Assembly: GCF_003333265.1 (NCBI RefSeq)
Contig: NZ_QOLB01000095.1
Span: 1-64,000 of the forward strand
Origin: Candidatus Halocynthiibacter alkanivorans
GTDB taxonomy: Bacteria > Pseudomonadota > Alphaproteobacteria > Rhodobacterales > Rhodobacteraceae
Length of the DNA: 64,000 bases
Reading direction: 5' to 3'
Position numbers and translations under genes: made by a program. Numbering within the stretch: the stretch's first letter is position 1; every line of letters begins with the position of its first letter. Positions 36,546-45,816 of this stretch are shown here, one piece after another. The notes below the pieces were generated by a model. That model searched no databases and was not told where the DNA came from. It saw only the letters and a program-made list of their open reading frames with translations.

Positions 36546-37130
36546 TCAGTGATCAAGCTCGGCATCCCAATACAAGAAGTCCATCCAGGTTTTATGGCAG
36601 AGGTTTGGAGGGAATTTCCGTCCGACATTGCGCAATTGTTCCGCACTGGGACGGCACGGCGCTTGTCTCAGACACATCCCGGCCTTTCGCACGCTGCGCG
36701 ATCCTTTTTTCAGATTACACGGCGAACAAGCTGCAACAACATTCTCCCAGCTGGTGATGCCGCCAGACGACCTTGGAATGACATGATCAAAAGTAAGATC
36801 TCCACGGGTACCACAATACTGGCAGGTAAACTGATCTCTCAAAAACAGATTAAACCGGGTAAACGCCACCCGTTTCTGTGGCGTAATATAATCCTTCAGT
36901 ACGATAACCGATGGAATATGAATGGATTGGGACGGGCTGTGCACGACTTTGTCATATTGTGCAACGATATCCACCCGCTCCAGGAAAACAGCTTTTATCG
37001 CCTCCTGCCAGGGCCAGAGCGACAGCGGAAAATAAGAAAGCGGCCGGTAGTCTGCATTCAGCACCAGCGCCGGGTGATGCCGGAGACTGCCGGGTTCCCG
37101 CACGAAATTCGTCCTGAAGTCGCCGTCCAT
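36546..37130 (-). CDS. HNH endonuclease
   Basis: A 194-residue protein common in alphaproteobacteria. A leading part (PALVLNADYRPLSYFPLSLW then QEAIKAVFLERVDIVAQYD) is followed by a zinc-bound HNH domain: CQYCG, LTFDHVIPRSSGG, WENVVAACSPCNLKKGSR. ATG at 37130 (MDGDFRTNFVREP) is the conserved start. Its physiological role is not established. It stands alone between zwf and a gene-poor stretch. Confidence 0.88.
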   Translation of the reverse strand: MDGDFRTNFVREPGSLRHHPALVLNADYRPLSYFPLSLWPWQEAIKAVFLERVDIVAQYDKVVHSPSQSIHIPSVIVLKDYITPQKRVAFTRFNLFLRDQFTCQYCGTRGDLTFDHVIPRSSGGITSWENVVAACSPCNLKKGSRSVRKAGMCLRQAPCRPSAEQLRNVGRKFPPNLCHKTWMDFLYWDAELDH

Positions 37131-37486
37131 CTGCGTGTTCCAACCTCCACCCTGCGTGCCGGCCAAAGCTCAGGGGCGGCGCGACCGCCCCCACACATCC
37201 CACTATATATTGCAGCAAAGCTCTGACAAGCCTCAACATAGCAGAACCCCATCCACAGTCTCTGGCGCATCAGGGTGGCGCATATGTGGCGGGCTTCAGG
37301 TTAAGGTAGTACGCGCCCCCCTGTTGCCCAACAAAACTGGTGATCAACTCCCCGGCACCCGGTGTTTAACACAGCTTCGACAGCAATTATTCAGAGCGGT
37401 TGAGCTGGCACGTCACTGCTGCCCCCAACGAACACCCGTCAGAACCGTCCCTGGCCAGCAAGAGAGATCTCAGATTGAAGCCGCGC
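37131..37486. other. gene-poor stretch upstream of the HNH gene
   Basis: No supported gene on either strand. It must contain the HNH gene promoter (minus strand) and the 3' end of the small membrane protein gene's transcript. I see no strong terminator or repeat. Confidence 0.45.
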
Positions 37487-37621
37487 TCAGAACGGGCGCC
37501 GTTTAACGGTGCTGCGCGCCCGCACGGGCACAGGGGCAGGTTTGACCTGCAGGCGCAGAGCAACATGCGTGACCAGGGTGGTGACGGCAACAAACATAAA
37601 TGCGGTCAGTAAAGTTTCCAT
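37487..37621 (-). CDS. small single-span membrane protein of unknown function
   Basis: A 44-codon ORF with an ACAGGAGA ribosome site seven bases before its ATG at 37621. It starts METLLTAFMFVAVTTLVTHV, a hydrophobic helix of about 20 residues, and ends with a strongly basic tail (RARSTVKRRPF), so the C-terminus should face the cytoplasm. It is not recognised and has no operon partner. The good ribosome site, helix and charge layout support a real gene, but a chance ORF is possible. Confidence 0.5.
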   Translation of the reverse strand: METLLTAFMFVAVTTLVTHVALRLQVKPAPVPVRARSTVKRRPF

Positions 37622-37808
37622 GGTCAATTCTCCTGTAAGACGTTGTCAACTCTAGGGGGGGCAGCGGGGGTGTCAAGCGCAAGAAGCTGCGTTGGGATAC
37701 CAGGTAAGATTCCGCCGGCACGCAACGCGCTCCTGCGTTCAGGACACCCGGTCCGTGGCGCGGGCCACCGCGCCACGGACCGGGATAATTGTGAACTGTT
37801 CTGGTCAA

Positions 37809-38480
37809 TCAGACTTGCGGATAATCCAGTTTTTCATGGGTGAACGCCAGGGCAACCTGAAGTCCGTCCGGCGCGATACCATGCGCGGTGCCCTGCATCA
37901 CATGGGCAAATACTTCAAAGCCCGCCTCGCCCAGCACATTTGCCGCATCAGGCATGGATTGCGGCGGCACAACATCATCCTGATCGCCGTGAAGCAACAG
38001 AACCGGCATTTTCGAGCGCACCTCATCCTGCAAGTGTTCGGCCTGAAGCAAGCGTCCGGAAAAACCAACAACCGCAGCGACAGCTTCTTCGCGCCGGGGG
38101 GCCACATGCAGGCTTATCATTGTGCCCTGGGAGAACCCGATCAAAACCATATTTTCAGGCTCAAGACCGGTCTCAACCAGAATCTCATCCAGATAGGCAT
38201 TCAATTGCGCTGCTGAGCGTTCCATCGACACCCTGGCCTCTTCCTCGGAGGAGCCGTCAATCCAGGGGATGGGAAACCACTGAAACCCCATCGGATTTCC
38301 GACACATTGCTCGGGCGCATCCGGCGCGTAAAACGCGGTGTCCGGCAGGTGTTCGGCCATCGGGTCCGCGAGGCCAAGAAGATCGCCGCCATCAGCCCCA
38401 TAGCCGTGCAGAAAGACCACGACGGAGGTGGTGGACCCCGAAAAGGCCTCTTTCATTTTACTGTCCAGACTGTAGCTCAT
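37809..38480 (-). CDS. carboxylesterase / phospholipase family hydrolase
   Basis: A 223-residue alpha/beta hydrolase of the carboxylesterase (PF02230-type) family. The nucleophile Ser is in GFSQG, the acid in HGDQDDVVPP and the His in GTAHGIAPDG, with the oxyanion segment VVFLHGYGADGGD. ATG at 38480 overlaps the glycosylase stop by four bases. It is the last gene of the cbiD-cobK-glycosylase-esterase chain. The ester it cleaves is unknown; a link to cobalamin is not implied by its family. Confidence 0.88.
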   Translation of the reverse strand: MSYSLDSKMKEAFSGSTTSVVVFLHGYGADGGDLLGLADPMAEHLPDTAFYAPDAPEQCVGNPMGFQWFPIPWIDGSSEEEARVSMERSAAQLNAYLDEILVETGLEPENMVLIGFSQGTMISLHVAPRREEAVAAVVGFSGRLLQAEHLQDEVRSKMPVLLLHGDQDDVVPPQSMPDAANVLGEAGFEVFAHVMQGTAHGIAPDGLQVALAFTHEKLDYPQV

Positions 38481-39109
38481 TTTATTCCTTCCCGATCCTT
38501 GATCACACGGTAGTAGGCCCAAAGCGCGCGGGCTGCAACGCTGCGCCAGGGCGTCCATTGTTGCGCCATTTCACGCATTTCTTTTTCATTGGGCCGCTGT
38601 TCCAGATCAAACAGCACCCTGGCGGATTCCTGCAGTGCGAGGTCTCCGTGCGCAAATACATCGGCGCGCCCCAGCGAAAACATCGCGTAAATCTCAGCCG
38701 TCCATGTGCCGATGCCGGTGACAGCCGTCAGCGTGGCGATGACATCCGCATCTGAAGTCCCACACAAGGCAGGGTAATCCAGATCCGCGACGGCAAGCGC
38801 CCGGGCATAACGCACTTTAGGACGGCTGAGACCACAGGCACGAAGGTCTTCATCACTTGCGGCCCGGACCCGGGCGGGATCCGTCATGCCGGCCTCCTGC
38901 ACCCGCGCCCAGATCGCGCGGGCGGAGGCAACAGAAACCTGCTGACTGACAATTGCGTCGAGCAGCGCACCAAATCCATCAGGACGCAGACGCAAGGGCA
39001 GCGGTCCGGTTTGCGCAAGTGCGGCCGCAAAACGCGGATCATGCGCCACCAGCCAGGCGGCCCCCTCACTGACACAGGCGTCTGAACTGATAATGCGGCC
39101 CGTGTTCAT
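38477..39109 (-). CDS. DNA-3-methyladenine glycosylase (AlkA-type)
   Basis: A 210-residue helix-hairpin-helix glycosylase that removes alkylated bases. The hairpin and catalytic Asp are in LTAVTGIGTWTAEIYAMF then DVFAHGDLALQE. The N-terminal part FGALLDAIVSQQVSVASARAIW is the other family mark. Its length suits short AlkA/MagIII-type enzymes without the E. coli N-terminal domain. It overlaps cobK and the esterase gene by four bases each, an unusual repair gene in a cobalamin operon. Confidence 0.87.
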   Translation of the reverse strand: MNTGRIISSDACVSEGAAWLVAHDPRFAAALAQTGPLPLRLRPDGFGALLDAIVSQQVSVASARAIWARVQEAGMTDPARVRAASDEDLRACGLSRPKVRYARALAVADLDYPALCGTSDADVIATLTAVTGIGTWTAEIYAMFSLGRADVFAHGDLALQESARVLFDLEQRPNEKEMREMAQQWTPWRSVAARALWAYYRVIKDREGIK

Positions 39110-39831
39110 TGCTCAACCACCCAATCCAGCGCTGCAGCGGCGGTTTCAACCATAGCTGTGTCGGGACGCGCCGGGCGCCTCACCATCGCCACTCGAATGC
39201 CCAGTTGCCGCGCCGCGTCGAGCTTGGTTCGGCTGGGAACGCCGCCCGCGTTTTTCACCACCAGCCAGTCGATTTTGAGACGCGAAAACAGAGCGTATTC
39301 ATCCTCCACAGAGAATGGGGGCCGCCCGATCAGATATTGCCCGTTGGCAAAAGGAAATGGCCCTTCAGGCGCGTCGATTTGCCGGCAGGTCAAAATCCTC
39401 CCCGGCAGATTTTCAAAGCGGTGCAACGTCCCGCGACCAGTGCCGATAAAAACGTGGGCCCCTTCAGGAATATGCAGCGCTGCGTCGGCCTCGTCATCGA
39501 TCATCACCCAATCATCGCCTTCGCCAGAGGTCCAGGCCGGGCGCAGGATCTGCAACAGCGCCACGTTTTCTTCTTTACAGATCCGCGCAGTGCGGTCTGT
39601 AATTCGCGCTGCAAACGGGTGCGTCGCATCGACCACAGCAGTTATTTCCCGGGTCCGCAGAAACCTGCGAAACCCCTCGTCGCCGCCAAAGCCGCCTGAA
39701 ATGGTTTCAATCGCCAACCGCGCGGGATCTTTTGTCACCCCCGCAAGAGAGGCGATGGCTTTAACGCCACTGGCGGCCAGAAGACGGCACAGTTCACGCC
39801 CCTCACCAGATCCCGCAAGCACCAGGATCAT
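39106..39831 (-). CDS. cobK: precorrin-6A reductase
   Basis: A 241-residue NADPH enzyme of corrin-ring synthesis that reduces precorrin-6A to 6B. Typical segments are LAGSGEGRELCRLLAASG, VVDATHPFAARIT and FIGTGRGTL, ending in VVKNAGGVPSRTKLDAARQLG. It overlaps cbiD upstream (ATGA) and the glycosylase gene downstream. Confidence 0.9.
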   Translation of the reverse strand: MILVLAGSGEGRELCRLLAASGVKAIASLAGVTKDPARLAIETISGGFGGDEGFRRFLRTREITAVVDATHPFAARITDRTARICKEENVALLQILRPAWTSGEGDDWVMIDDEADAALHIPEGAHVFIGTGRGTLHRFENLPGRILTCRQIDAPEGPFPFANGQYLIGRPPFSVEDEYALFSRLKIDWLVVKNAGGVPSRTKLDAARQLGIRVAMVRRPARPDTAMVETAAAALDWVVEQ

Positions 39832-40871
39832 GGGCAGGACGTCCCCAGAATACGCCCGGCGCGGTCAATGACCAGTGTATCAATCACCGCGGCCGTCCCG
39901 ACAATCTTCTGCGCCTTGAGACGCGCTTCCTCGGCGACCCAGGCGGCATACCTGTCGCCGATAATTTCATAAACTTGCAACGCGGTATTCGCCTCACGCA
40001 GCGTGGGATCTCCCAACCGCTCAGCAAGGTCGTCAAAATCCACCTGTGACCGGCCGGAATGCAGGTCTATAGCGCCCTGGGCCAGCTTGGTAAGCTTGCC
40101 GATACCGCCGCCAATGGTGACACGCTCGACCGGATGTTTGCGAAGATATTTGAGCAACCCGCCGGCAAAATCCCCCATATCCATCATCGCAAAATCCGGC
40201 AGGCCAAACTGCGCCTGTACCACTTTTTCACTGGTGGCGCCGGTGCAGCCCGCGACATGTCTCTGCCCGGCGGCCCGGGCCACATCGACCCCGCGGTGAA
40301 TCGAGGCAATCCAGGCGGAACAGGAGAACGGGCGCACGATGCCGGTGGTGCCCAGAACCGACAAACCACTCTTGATACCCAGGCGCGGGTTCCAGGTTTT
40401 TTTCGCCATTTCAACCCCGTCGGGAATTGAAATGGTAATCTCGATGTCCGGCGACTGACCCAGCCTGGCCGCCATTTCAACTACCGTTTCGGTCATCATC
40501 TGTCGCGGCACCGGGTTAATCGCCGGCTCACCTGGTGGGATTGGCAGCCCTGCGCGCGTCACTATGCCAACGCCCTCACCAGCCTGGAAGGTCACGCCGG
40601 AAGAGCCGACAGAAACACGTGCCCGGATTTCGGCCAGATGGGTCACATCGGGATCGTCGCCGGCGTCTTTTATTATTCCGGCCTCCGCCCAGCCTGGCCC
40701 GGCGTCACGGTGGCTCAAAGCGAATTCCGGGCGTTCGCCCCGTGGCAGCGTGATACGCACGCGCTCGGGAAACCCCTCGCCCCACAGCTCCATCAGCGCA
40801 GCACGGGTGGCAGCAGTGGCACAGGCGCCGGTGGTCCAGCCGCGGCGCAATTTTGGTCTGTCATCAGTCAT
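39828..40871 (-). CDS. cbiD: cobalt-precorrin-5B (C1)-methyltransferase
   Basis: A 347-residue methyltransferase for C-1 of the corrin ring. The start KLRRGWTTGACATAATRAAL is diagnostic, followed by EPAINPVPRQMM and the C-terminal IGGGIGKLTKLAQGAIDLHS. ATG at 40871 is used because the family starts there; a longer frame runs upstream with no family match. CbiD is usual in the anaerobic pathway, while CobK and CobA/CobB names come from the aerobic one; such a mix is known in this order. It heads the four-gene chain and diverges from cobA. Confidence 0.9.
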   Translation of the reverse strand: MTDDRPKLRRGWTTGACATAATRAALMELWGEGFPERVRITLPRGERPEFALSHRDAGPGWAEAGIIKDAGDDPDVTHLAEIRARVSVGSSGVTFQAGEGVGIVTRAGLPIPPGEPAINPVPRQMMTETVVEMAARLGQSPDIEITISIPDGVEMAKKTWNPRLGIKSGLSVLGTTGIVRPFSCSAWIASIHRGVDVARAAGQRHVAGCTGATSEKVVQAQFGLPDFAMMDMGDFAGGLLKYLRKHPVERVTIGGGIGKLTKLAQGAIDLHSGRSQVDFDDLAERLGDPTLREANTALQVYEIIGDRYAAWVAEEARLKAQKIVGTAAVIDTLVIDRAGRILGTSCP

Positions 40872-41024
40872 TGCGCCGACTATAGGGCCAGGTCCACGCG
40901 CAGCAAAAGTCAATTCCGTCACTTTCGCGCCTGCAGGCACAATTATTGTTCCCTGTCGTATCTTGCCGGTATCCGTCGCCATGACACCTTTTCCCCAGGC
41001 AGGCCAAAGGGCTATAAGAGCCAC

Positions 41025-41879
41025 ATGACTGACTCGCTTTCTTTCCCGTCGGGCCCCTGGCCCACTCTCGCGCCCGGATGGGTATGGCTTTGTGGTGCCG
41101 GTCCGGGTGACCCCGGGCTGTTAACGCTTCACGCTCTGAACGGACTTCGGCAGGCCGATGTGATCGTTTATGACGCGCTGGTACAACCGGATATCCTGGA
41201 TTGGGCCAGAGAGGATGCCGAACGCATCTTTGCTGGCAAACGCGGTGGCAAGCCCTCCGCCCGCCAGGTGGATATTTCGCTGCGCCTGGTCGAATTGGCG
41301 CGTGCAGGTAAACGTGTCCTGCGCCTGAAAGGCGGCGATCCGTTTGTATTCGGGCGTGGAGGCGAAGAGGCGCAAACACTGATCCAGCACGATATTCCGG
41401 TGCGAATCGTACCTGGTATTTCTGCTGGTATCGGCGGCCTCGCCTATGCCGGCATTCCGGTCACCCACCGCGATGTAAATCAGTCGGTGACCTTTGTGAC
41501 CGGCCATGATCAATCCGGCGAGACGCCTTCGTCTCTGAACTGGACTGCAATCAGCCAGGGATCTCAGGTGCTGGTGATTTATATGGGCATCAAACATGCA
41601 CCGGTGATTGCCAAAGCGCTGTTGAACGCTGGCCGGCCCGCAGATGAGCCCGTTGCCGTGGTCACGCAGGCAACCACACCCGATCAAAGGGTTCTGGAAA
41701 CCACCCTTGGCACACTGGTCGACGATCTGGCCGCGTCAGCCATGCAGCCGCCGGCGATTATCTGCGTCGGACGTTCGGTTCTGATGCGCCAGGTTCTGGA
41801 TTGGCAGGGGCTGGCCGCCGGAGAAAAACCGCGCAATCTGGATCCACTGGGTCGTGGGCGCCCGGCTGAACAGGCATGA
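41025..41879 (+). CDS. cobA: uroporphyrinogen-III C-methyltransferase
   Basis: A 284-residue SAM enzyme that methylates uroporphyrinogen III at C-2 and C-7, entry to cobalamin (and siroheme). Segments are VWLCGAGPGDPGLLTLHALN, VYDALVQPDILDWA, RLKGGDPFVFGRGGEEAQ and VPGISAGIGGLAYAGIPVTHR. ATG at 41025 fits the family start. It lacks the CysG N-terminal part. It overlaps cobB by four bases; about 150 bases separate it from cbiD. I see no cobalamin riboswitch there. Confidence 0.93.
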   Translation: MTDSLSFPSGPWPTLAPGWVWLCGAGPGDPGLLTLHALNGLRQADVIVYDALVQPDILDWAREDAERIFAGKRGGKPSARQVDISLRLVELARAGKRVLRLKGGDPFVFGRGGEEAQTLIQHDIPVRIVPGISAGIGGLAYAGIPVTHRDVNQSVTFVTGHDQSGETPSSLNWTAISQGSQVLVIYMGIKHAPVIAKALLNAGRPADEPVAVVTQATTPDQRVLETTLGTLVDDLAASAMQPPAIICVGRSVLMRQVLDWQGLAAGEKPRNLDPLGRGRPAEQA

Positions 41880-43159
41880 GCCGCGGGCTTATCCTGTCGG
41901 CTCCGGGCTCCGGCAGTGGCAAAACCACAGTGACTTTGGGCGTCCTGCGGGCGCTGAGCAATCGCGGCCAGCCAGTACGCGGCGCCAAATCCGGCCCCGA
42001 CTACATTGATCCCCGGTTTCACGCCGCCGCCTGTGGCCAGCCCTGCCCCAATCTGGACGCCTGGGCGATGTCACCGGGGCGGGTGCGCGATCTCGCGGCG
42101 GGGACCGGTCTGTTGATGATTGAAGGCGCAATGGGACTGTTTGACGGCGCCCCCCCAAAAGGTCGCGGGGCCACCGCCGATCTGGCCCGCATTTTACAAC
42201 TTCCGGTGATCCTGGTGGTGGACTGCGCCCGAATGGCGCACTCGATTGCACCGCTGATCGCAGGATTTGCAAATTTTGACCCCGCCGTAAAAGTGGCTGG
42301 CGTGATCCTGAATCACGTCGGCTCTCCGCGCCACGAGACCATGCTGCGCGCCGCACTCGCCCCTTCTGGCTTGCCGGTGATCGGGGCCCTGCGCCGGTTG
42401 GGAAAGATTGAACAACCGTCGCGCCACCTGGGGCTGGTTCAGGCCGAAGAACACGTCGATCTGGACGCTTATCTTGACGAGGTCGCAGGCCACGTAGAAG
42501 CGCATCTTGATCTTGATCTGCTCTGCTCACTCGCGTCGGAAATGACGCCAGCGGATGCGGCGCCAAAGCTCGTGCCGCCCGCTCAGCGGATCGCCGTCGC
42601 CCAGGATCGCGCTTTTGCATTTGCCTATCCCCATATTCTGGCGGATTGGCGCGGCGCCGGGGCCGAAGTCAGTTTTTTCTCACCTCTGGCCAATGAAGCC
42701 CCTGAAAAGACTGATTTTATATTCCTGCCTGGCGGTTACCCGGAACTGCATGCCGGTCACCTGGCGGCAAACACCCGGTTCCTGAACGCGTTACGCGAAG
42801 CCGCAGAAACCACGATGATCTATGGCGAATGCGGTGGTTATATGTTGCTGGGTGACGGGCTGGAGGACGCGCAGGGCGTGCGCCATGCCATGGCAGGTCT
42901 GCTGCCACTGGAAACCAGCTTTGCACGTCGCAAACTGCATCTTGGGTACCGGCATATTCAATGCCGCTCGGGCCCGTTCAAAGGCCGCTGGAACGCCCAT
43001 GAATTTCACTATGCCTCAACCCTGCGCGCCGAAGGTGAACCACTGTTCAAGGCACAGGACGCAGAAGGAAATGATTTGGCCGATATGGGGCTGCAACAGG
43101 GCAAGACCTGCGGCTCTTTCGCGCACCTGATCGACCAGGCCACCAACATCGCAGAATAA
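41876..43159 (+). CDS. cobB: cobyrinic acid a,c-diamide synthase
   Basis: A 427-residue amidotransferase that amidates the a and c side chains of (hydrogeno)cobyrinic acid using glutamine and ATP. An N-terminal dethiobiotin-synthetase-like ATP domain (LSAPGSGSGKTTVTLGVLRAL) is followed by a class-I glutaminase with its Cys in YGECGGYMLLG. Coupled to cobA by the ATGA overlap. It ends 39 bases before an MFS gene. Confidence 0.93.
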   Translation: MSRGLILSAPGSGSGKTTVTLGVLRALSNRGQPVRGAKSGPDYIDPRFHAAACGQPCPNLDAWAMSPGRVRDLAAGTGLLMIEGAMGLFDGAPPKGRGATADLARILQLPVILVVDCARMAHSIAPLIAGFANFDPAVKVAGVILNHVGSPRHETMLRAALAPSGLPVIGALRRLGKIEQPSRHLGLVQAEEHVDLDAYLDEVAGHVEAHLDLDLLCSLASEMTPADAAPKLVPPAQRIAVAQDRAFAFAYPHILADWRGAGAEVSFFSPLANEAPEKTDFIFLPGGYPELHAGHLAANTRFLNALREAAETTMIYGECGGYMLLGDGLEDAQGVRHAMAGLLPLETSFARRKLHLGYRHIQCRSGPFKGRWNAHEFHYASTLRAEGEPLFKAQDAEGNDLADMGLQQGKTCGSFAHLIDQATNIAE

Positions 43160-43166
43160 GGCTTCC

Positions 43167-43210
43167 CATATCTGTCAGGTCTGTTTACCCATATCTCCAT
43201 GACAGATATG
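43167..43210. promoter_or_regulatory. 11-base inverted repeat over the MFS start codon
   Basis: CATATCTGTCA (43167-43177) and TGACAGATATG (43200-43210) are perfect complements 22 bases apart. The second arm covers the first possible MFS ATG codons (43199 and 43208). In RNA the hairpin would hide the start; in DNA it could be an operator. It also could be a boundary between cobB and the MFS gene. Confidence 0.5.
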
Positions 43211-44446
43211 ACAGCCCTCCCCGACAGCAATTTCCGCAGCAGACGCAATGTAATGGTTCTGATGCTGGCCCAGGCTTTGCTTGGGGCGCAGATGCCAATG
43301 ATTTTCATCGTGGGCGGCCTGGCGGGACAATCTCTGGCCAGCAATATCAACTGGGCAACTCTGCCGATATCCTTCATCATCCTGGGCTCCGTGCTTGCCG
43401 CAAACCCACTGTCCTGGGTGATGCAACACCAGGGGCGTAAAACTGGTTTTCTGATTGGCGCTATGTCTGGTGCAACCGGAGCAGCAATCAGCGCGTATGC
43501 CTTGATTCAAAAAGACTTTCAACTATTTCTGCTCGGCTCACTTTTCACCGGAGTCTACATGTCGGCCCAGGGGTTCTACCGCTTTGCCGCCACGGACACC
43601 GCTTCGGCCGAATTCCGGCCCAAAGCAATTTCCTATGTGATGTCCGGTGGACTCGTCGCAGCAATCATTGGTCCGCAACTGGTCAAAGCCACCCTTCAGC
43701 CGATGGATGTAGCGGTTCTGGGTGCCTCACAGGTGGATTACCTGGGTATTTACCTGGCGGTAATTGCGATCAATGTTGTTGGTTCCTTCGTGTTCTTCTT
43801 CCTCGACATCCCAACTCCTGAGGCCCCTGCAAAAGATGCAGCCAGAGGCCGTAGCCGATTGGAATTACTAAGAAACCCGCGTGTATTGGTGGCGATCATC
43901 TGTGCAATGGTATCCTATTCGCTGATGACACTGGTGATGACGTCCACCCCGCTCGCTGTTGTTGGCGCGGGCCATGGAGAAATGCATGCGGCCGATATCG
44001 TGTCCTTTCACGTTTTGGCGATGTTTATTCCCAGTTTTTTCACTGGCCACCTGATCGCCCGTTTTGGAACTGAAAGAATAATCACATTGGGTCTGGTAAC
44101 ACTTTTGACGGCCGGCCTCATCGGTCTGTCCGGCGTATCGCTGATGCATTTCAAAGGCGCGCTGGTCCTGCTTGGGCTTGGCTGGAACTTTGGCTTTATC
44201 GGCGCCACCACCATGCTGGCCGGGACCCACAGCCCGGAGGAACGCGGCCGGGTTCAGGGGATGAATGACATGATGGTGTTTGGATTTGTCACCCTGGCGT
44301 CGCTTGCGTCCGGTGCTCTGATGAACGGCATGGGCAGCAGCGCCCAGGACGGATGGACCGCTGTCAATCTGGCGATGGCACCGTTTCTGGCGCTGGCTGG
44401 AGGCGCCTTAATTTGGTTGGTGATGCAGCCAAAAAGCGAGGAATAA
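43199..44446 (+). CDS. MFS transporter
   Basis: A protein of about 415 residues with twelve predicted membrane helices and MFS loop motifs (SRRNVMVLMLAQALLGAQMP, GRKTGFLIGAMSG, HSPEERGRVQGMNDMMVFG). The start is uncertain: no clear ribosome site precedes ATG 43199, and ATG at 43253 would give a shorter N-terminus. It follows cobB at 39 bases and may be expressed with it, but nothing in sequence names the substrate. Cobalt or corrinoid export is only a guess. Confidence 0.8.
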   Translation: MTDMTALPDSNFRSRRNVMVLMLAQALLGAQMPMIFIVGGLAGQSLASNINWATLPISFIILGSVLAANPLSWVMQHQGRKTGFLIGAMSGATGAAISAYALIQKDFQLFLLGSLFTGVYMSAQGFYRFAATDTASAEFRPKAISYVMSGGLVAAIIGPQLVKATLQPMDVAVLGASQVDYLGIYLAVIAINVVGSFVFFFLDIPTPEAPAKDAARGRSRLELLRNPRVLVAIICAMVSYSLMTLVMTSTPLAVVGAGHGEMHAADIVSFHVLAMFIPSFFTGHLIARFGTERIITLGLVTLLTAGLIGLSGVSLMHFKGALVLLGLGWNFGFIGATTMLAGTHSPEERGRVQGMNDMMVFGFVTLASLASGALMNGMGSSAQDGWTAVNLAMAPFLALAGGALIWLVMQPKSEE

Positions 44447-44466
44447 CAGCTCGTTCTACTGCGGTG

Positions 44467-45816
44467 TCACCGCTGTCTCGGACGCAGGTTCAGCTTAATT
44501 CCGTCTTTGGCCCGCACGGTCAAATGCGCCACTGGCACGGGTGTATTGGTGGCGGTAATTTCAAAGACACCGACCAATATCGCCAGCAATAATGGGCCTT
44601 CAACCATAGCAAATCCAGCGCCCGGGCAAACGCGGGGTCCGGCGGAAAACGGAATGAAAGCTTCGCGCAGACAGGTTTTTCCGTTTTCACTTTGATAACG
44701 ATGTGGAACGAACTCATCCGGCCGGTGCCACAGCCGTTCGTGGCGGTGCAGATGCCAGGGGCTGAGCACGATCTGTGATCCTTTAGGCGCGCGGCGATTT
44801 CTCAATGTTTCCGGCTGGATAGTCTCGCGCACCATCATTGGCACCGGCGGGTAAAGCCGAAGGGTTTCGCGAAACACATCGCGGGTAAACCGTAGTTTGG
44901 ACAGGTGGGAAAACCCGGGTTCTGCGTTAAACGCAGCTGATTCGGCCGCCACCTGTTGCTGGCTCTCCGGGTTAACGGCCAGCAAATAGAGCGCCCAGGC
45001 CAGCGCAGAGGCGCTTGTTTCATGGCCGGCAAGGAAAAAAATCGCAACCTGATCAACCATTTCCTCGGTGTCAAAGGTTCTTCCAGTCTCCGGATCTTTA
45101 GTGGTCATAATCTTGGTGGCAAGGTCATCAGGTGCGGTGCCAGCTTTGATTTCCTCCATCCGTTCTGTGGTCAGTTGCCGGATCAAATTACGAATAGAAC
45201 GTGCGGTATCTTTAGTTTTGCGCTTGTGAAAGCGCGGAAACCAGTGTGGCAACGGGACAAACGCGGCGATATTCAGCAGTGGCTGGACGCGTTGATAGTC
45301 GCGAAACTGACGGAACACCTCCGACGCGACACCATCGGTGATCGGGATCGAAAACAGGGTGCGAAAAATGACATCCGCCGCGATATGGCTGGTTTCCGCC
45401 TCGATATCAACGGGTTCAGTGGCTCCTGTCAGCCGTTCCACCGCCGCCTGACCCGCCGCCAACATCGCCGGAAATGTGTCGCGCAGACGGCCGCCTTCAA
45501 AAGCAGGATCAATAATGCGGCGCTGTCGTTTCCACGTCTCGCCATTGGTTAAGAACACCGAGTTTCCCAGCAGTGGCTTCAGCCCTTCCCGCACCCGGTT
45601 GGATTTTGGGAAGTCCATCGGGCGTTCTTTCAACACCAACCGGATCAGTTCGGGCTGATTGGCCAGGTAGCTGCGAAAAAACGGGGTGCGGAATTCCGCC
45701 ATCCAGGCCCGGTATAGCTTCGCGGGTTGCGCCGACAAAATATCCTGCCGAAACAATCGCATATATCGCAACAGCGAGGTTTTCTCCGGGCGGGAAGCGG
45801 GTTTGGGCGGGATCAT
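44467..45816 (-). CDS. cytochrome P450
   Basis: A 449-residue P450 monooxygenase. Visible are the oxygen-activating helix AGHETSA, the ExxR in RETLRLYPP, and the heme-binding FSAGPRVCPGAGFA with the axial Cys. No membrane anchor is present at the N-terminus and no redox-partner gene is adjacent. ATG overlaps the stop of the upstream hydrolase gene by four bases. The substrate is unknown. The segment GETWKRQRRIIDPAF is typical of P450s near the CYP4/CYP102-like branch. Confidence 0.92.
   Translation of the reverse strand: MIPPKPASRPEKTSLLRYMRLFRQDILSAQPAKLYRAWMAEFRTPFFRSYLANQPELIRLVLKERPMDFPKSNRVREGLKPLLGNSVFLTNGETWKRQRRIIDPAFEGGRLRDTFPAMLAAGQAAVERLTGATEPVDIEAETSHIAADVIFRTLFSIPITDGVASEVFRQFRDYQRVQPLLNIAAFVPLPHWFPRFHKRKTKDTARSIRNLIRQLTTERMEEIKAGTAPDDLATKIMTTKDPETGRTFDTEEMVDQVAIFFLAGHETSASALAWALYLLAVNPESQQQVAAESAAFNAEPGFSHLSKLRFTRDVFRETLRLYPPVPMMVRETIQPETLRNRRAPKGSQIVLSPWHLHRHERLWHRPDEFVPHRYQSENGKTCLREAFIPFSAGPRVCPGAGFAMVEGPLLLAILVGVFEITATNTPVPVAHLTVRAKDGIKLNLRPRQR

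Noticed and set aside
40638-41024. N-terminal extension of cobA
   Set aside because: The family start is at 41025; the extension overlaps cbiD on the other strand and has no family likeness.
40872-41024. Possible cobalamin riboswitch between cbiD and cobA
   Set aside because: I looked for a B12-box-like core on both strands and did not see one; the stretch is short for that class.
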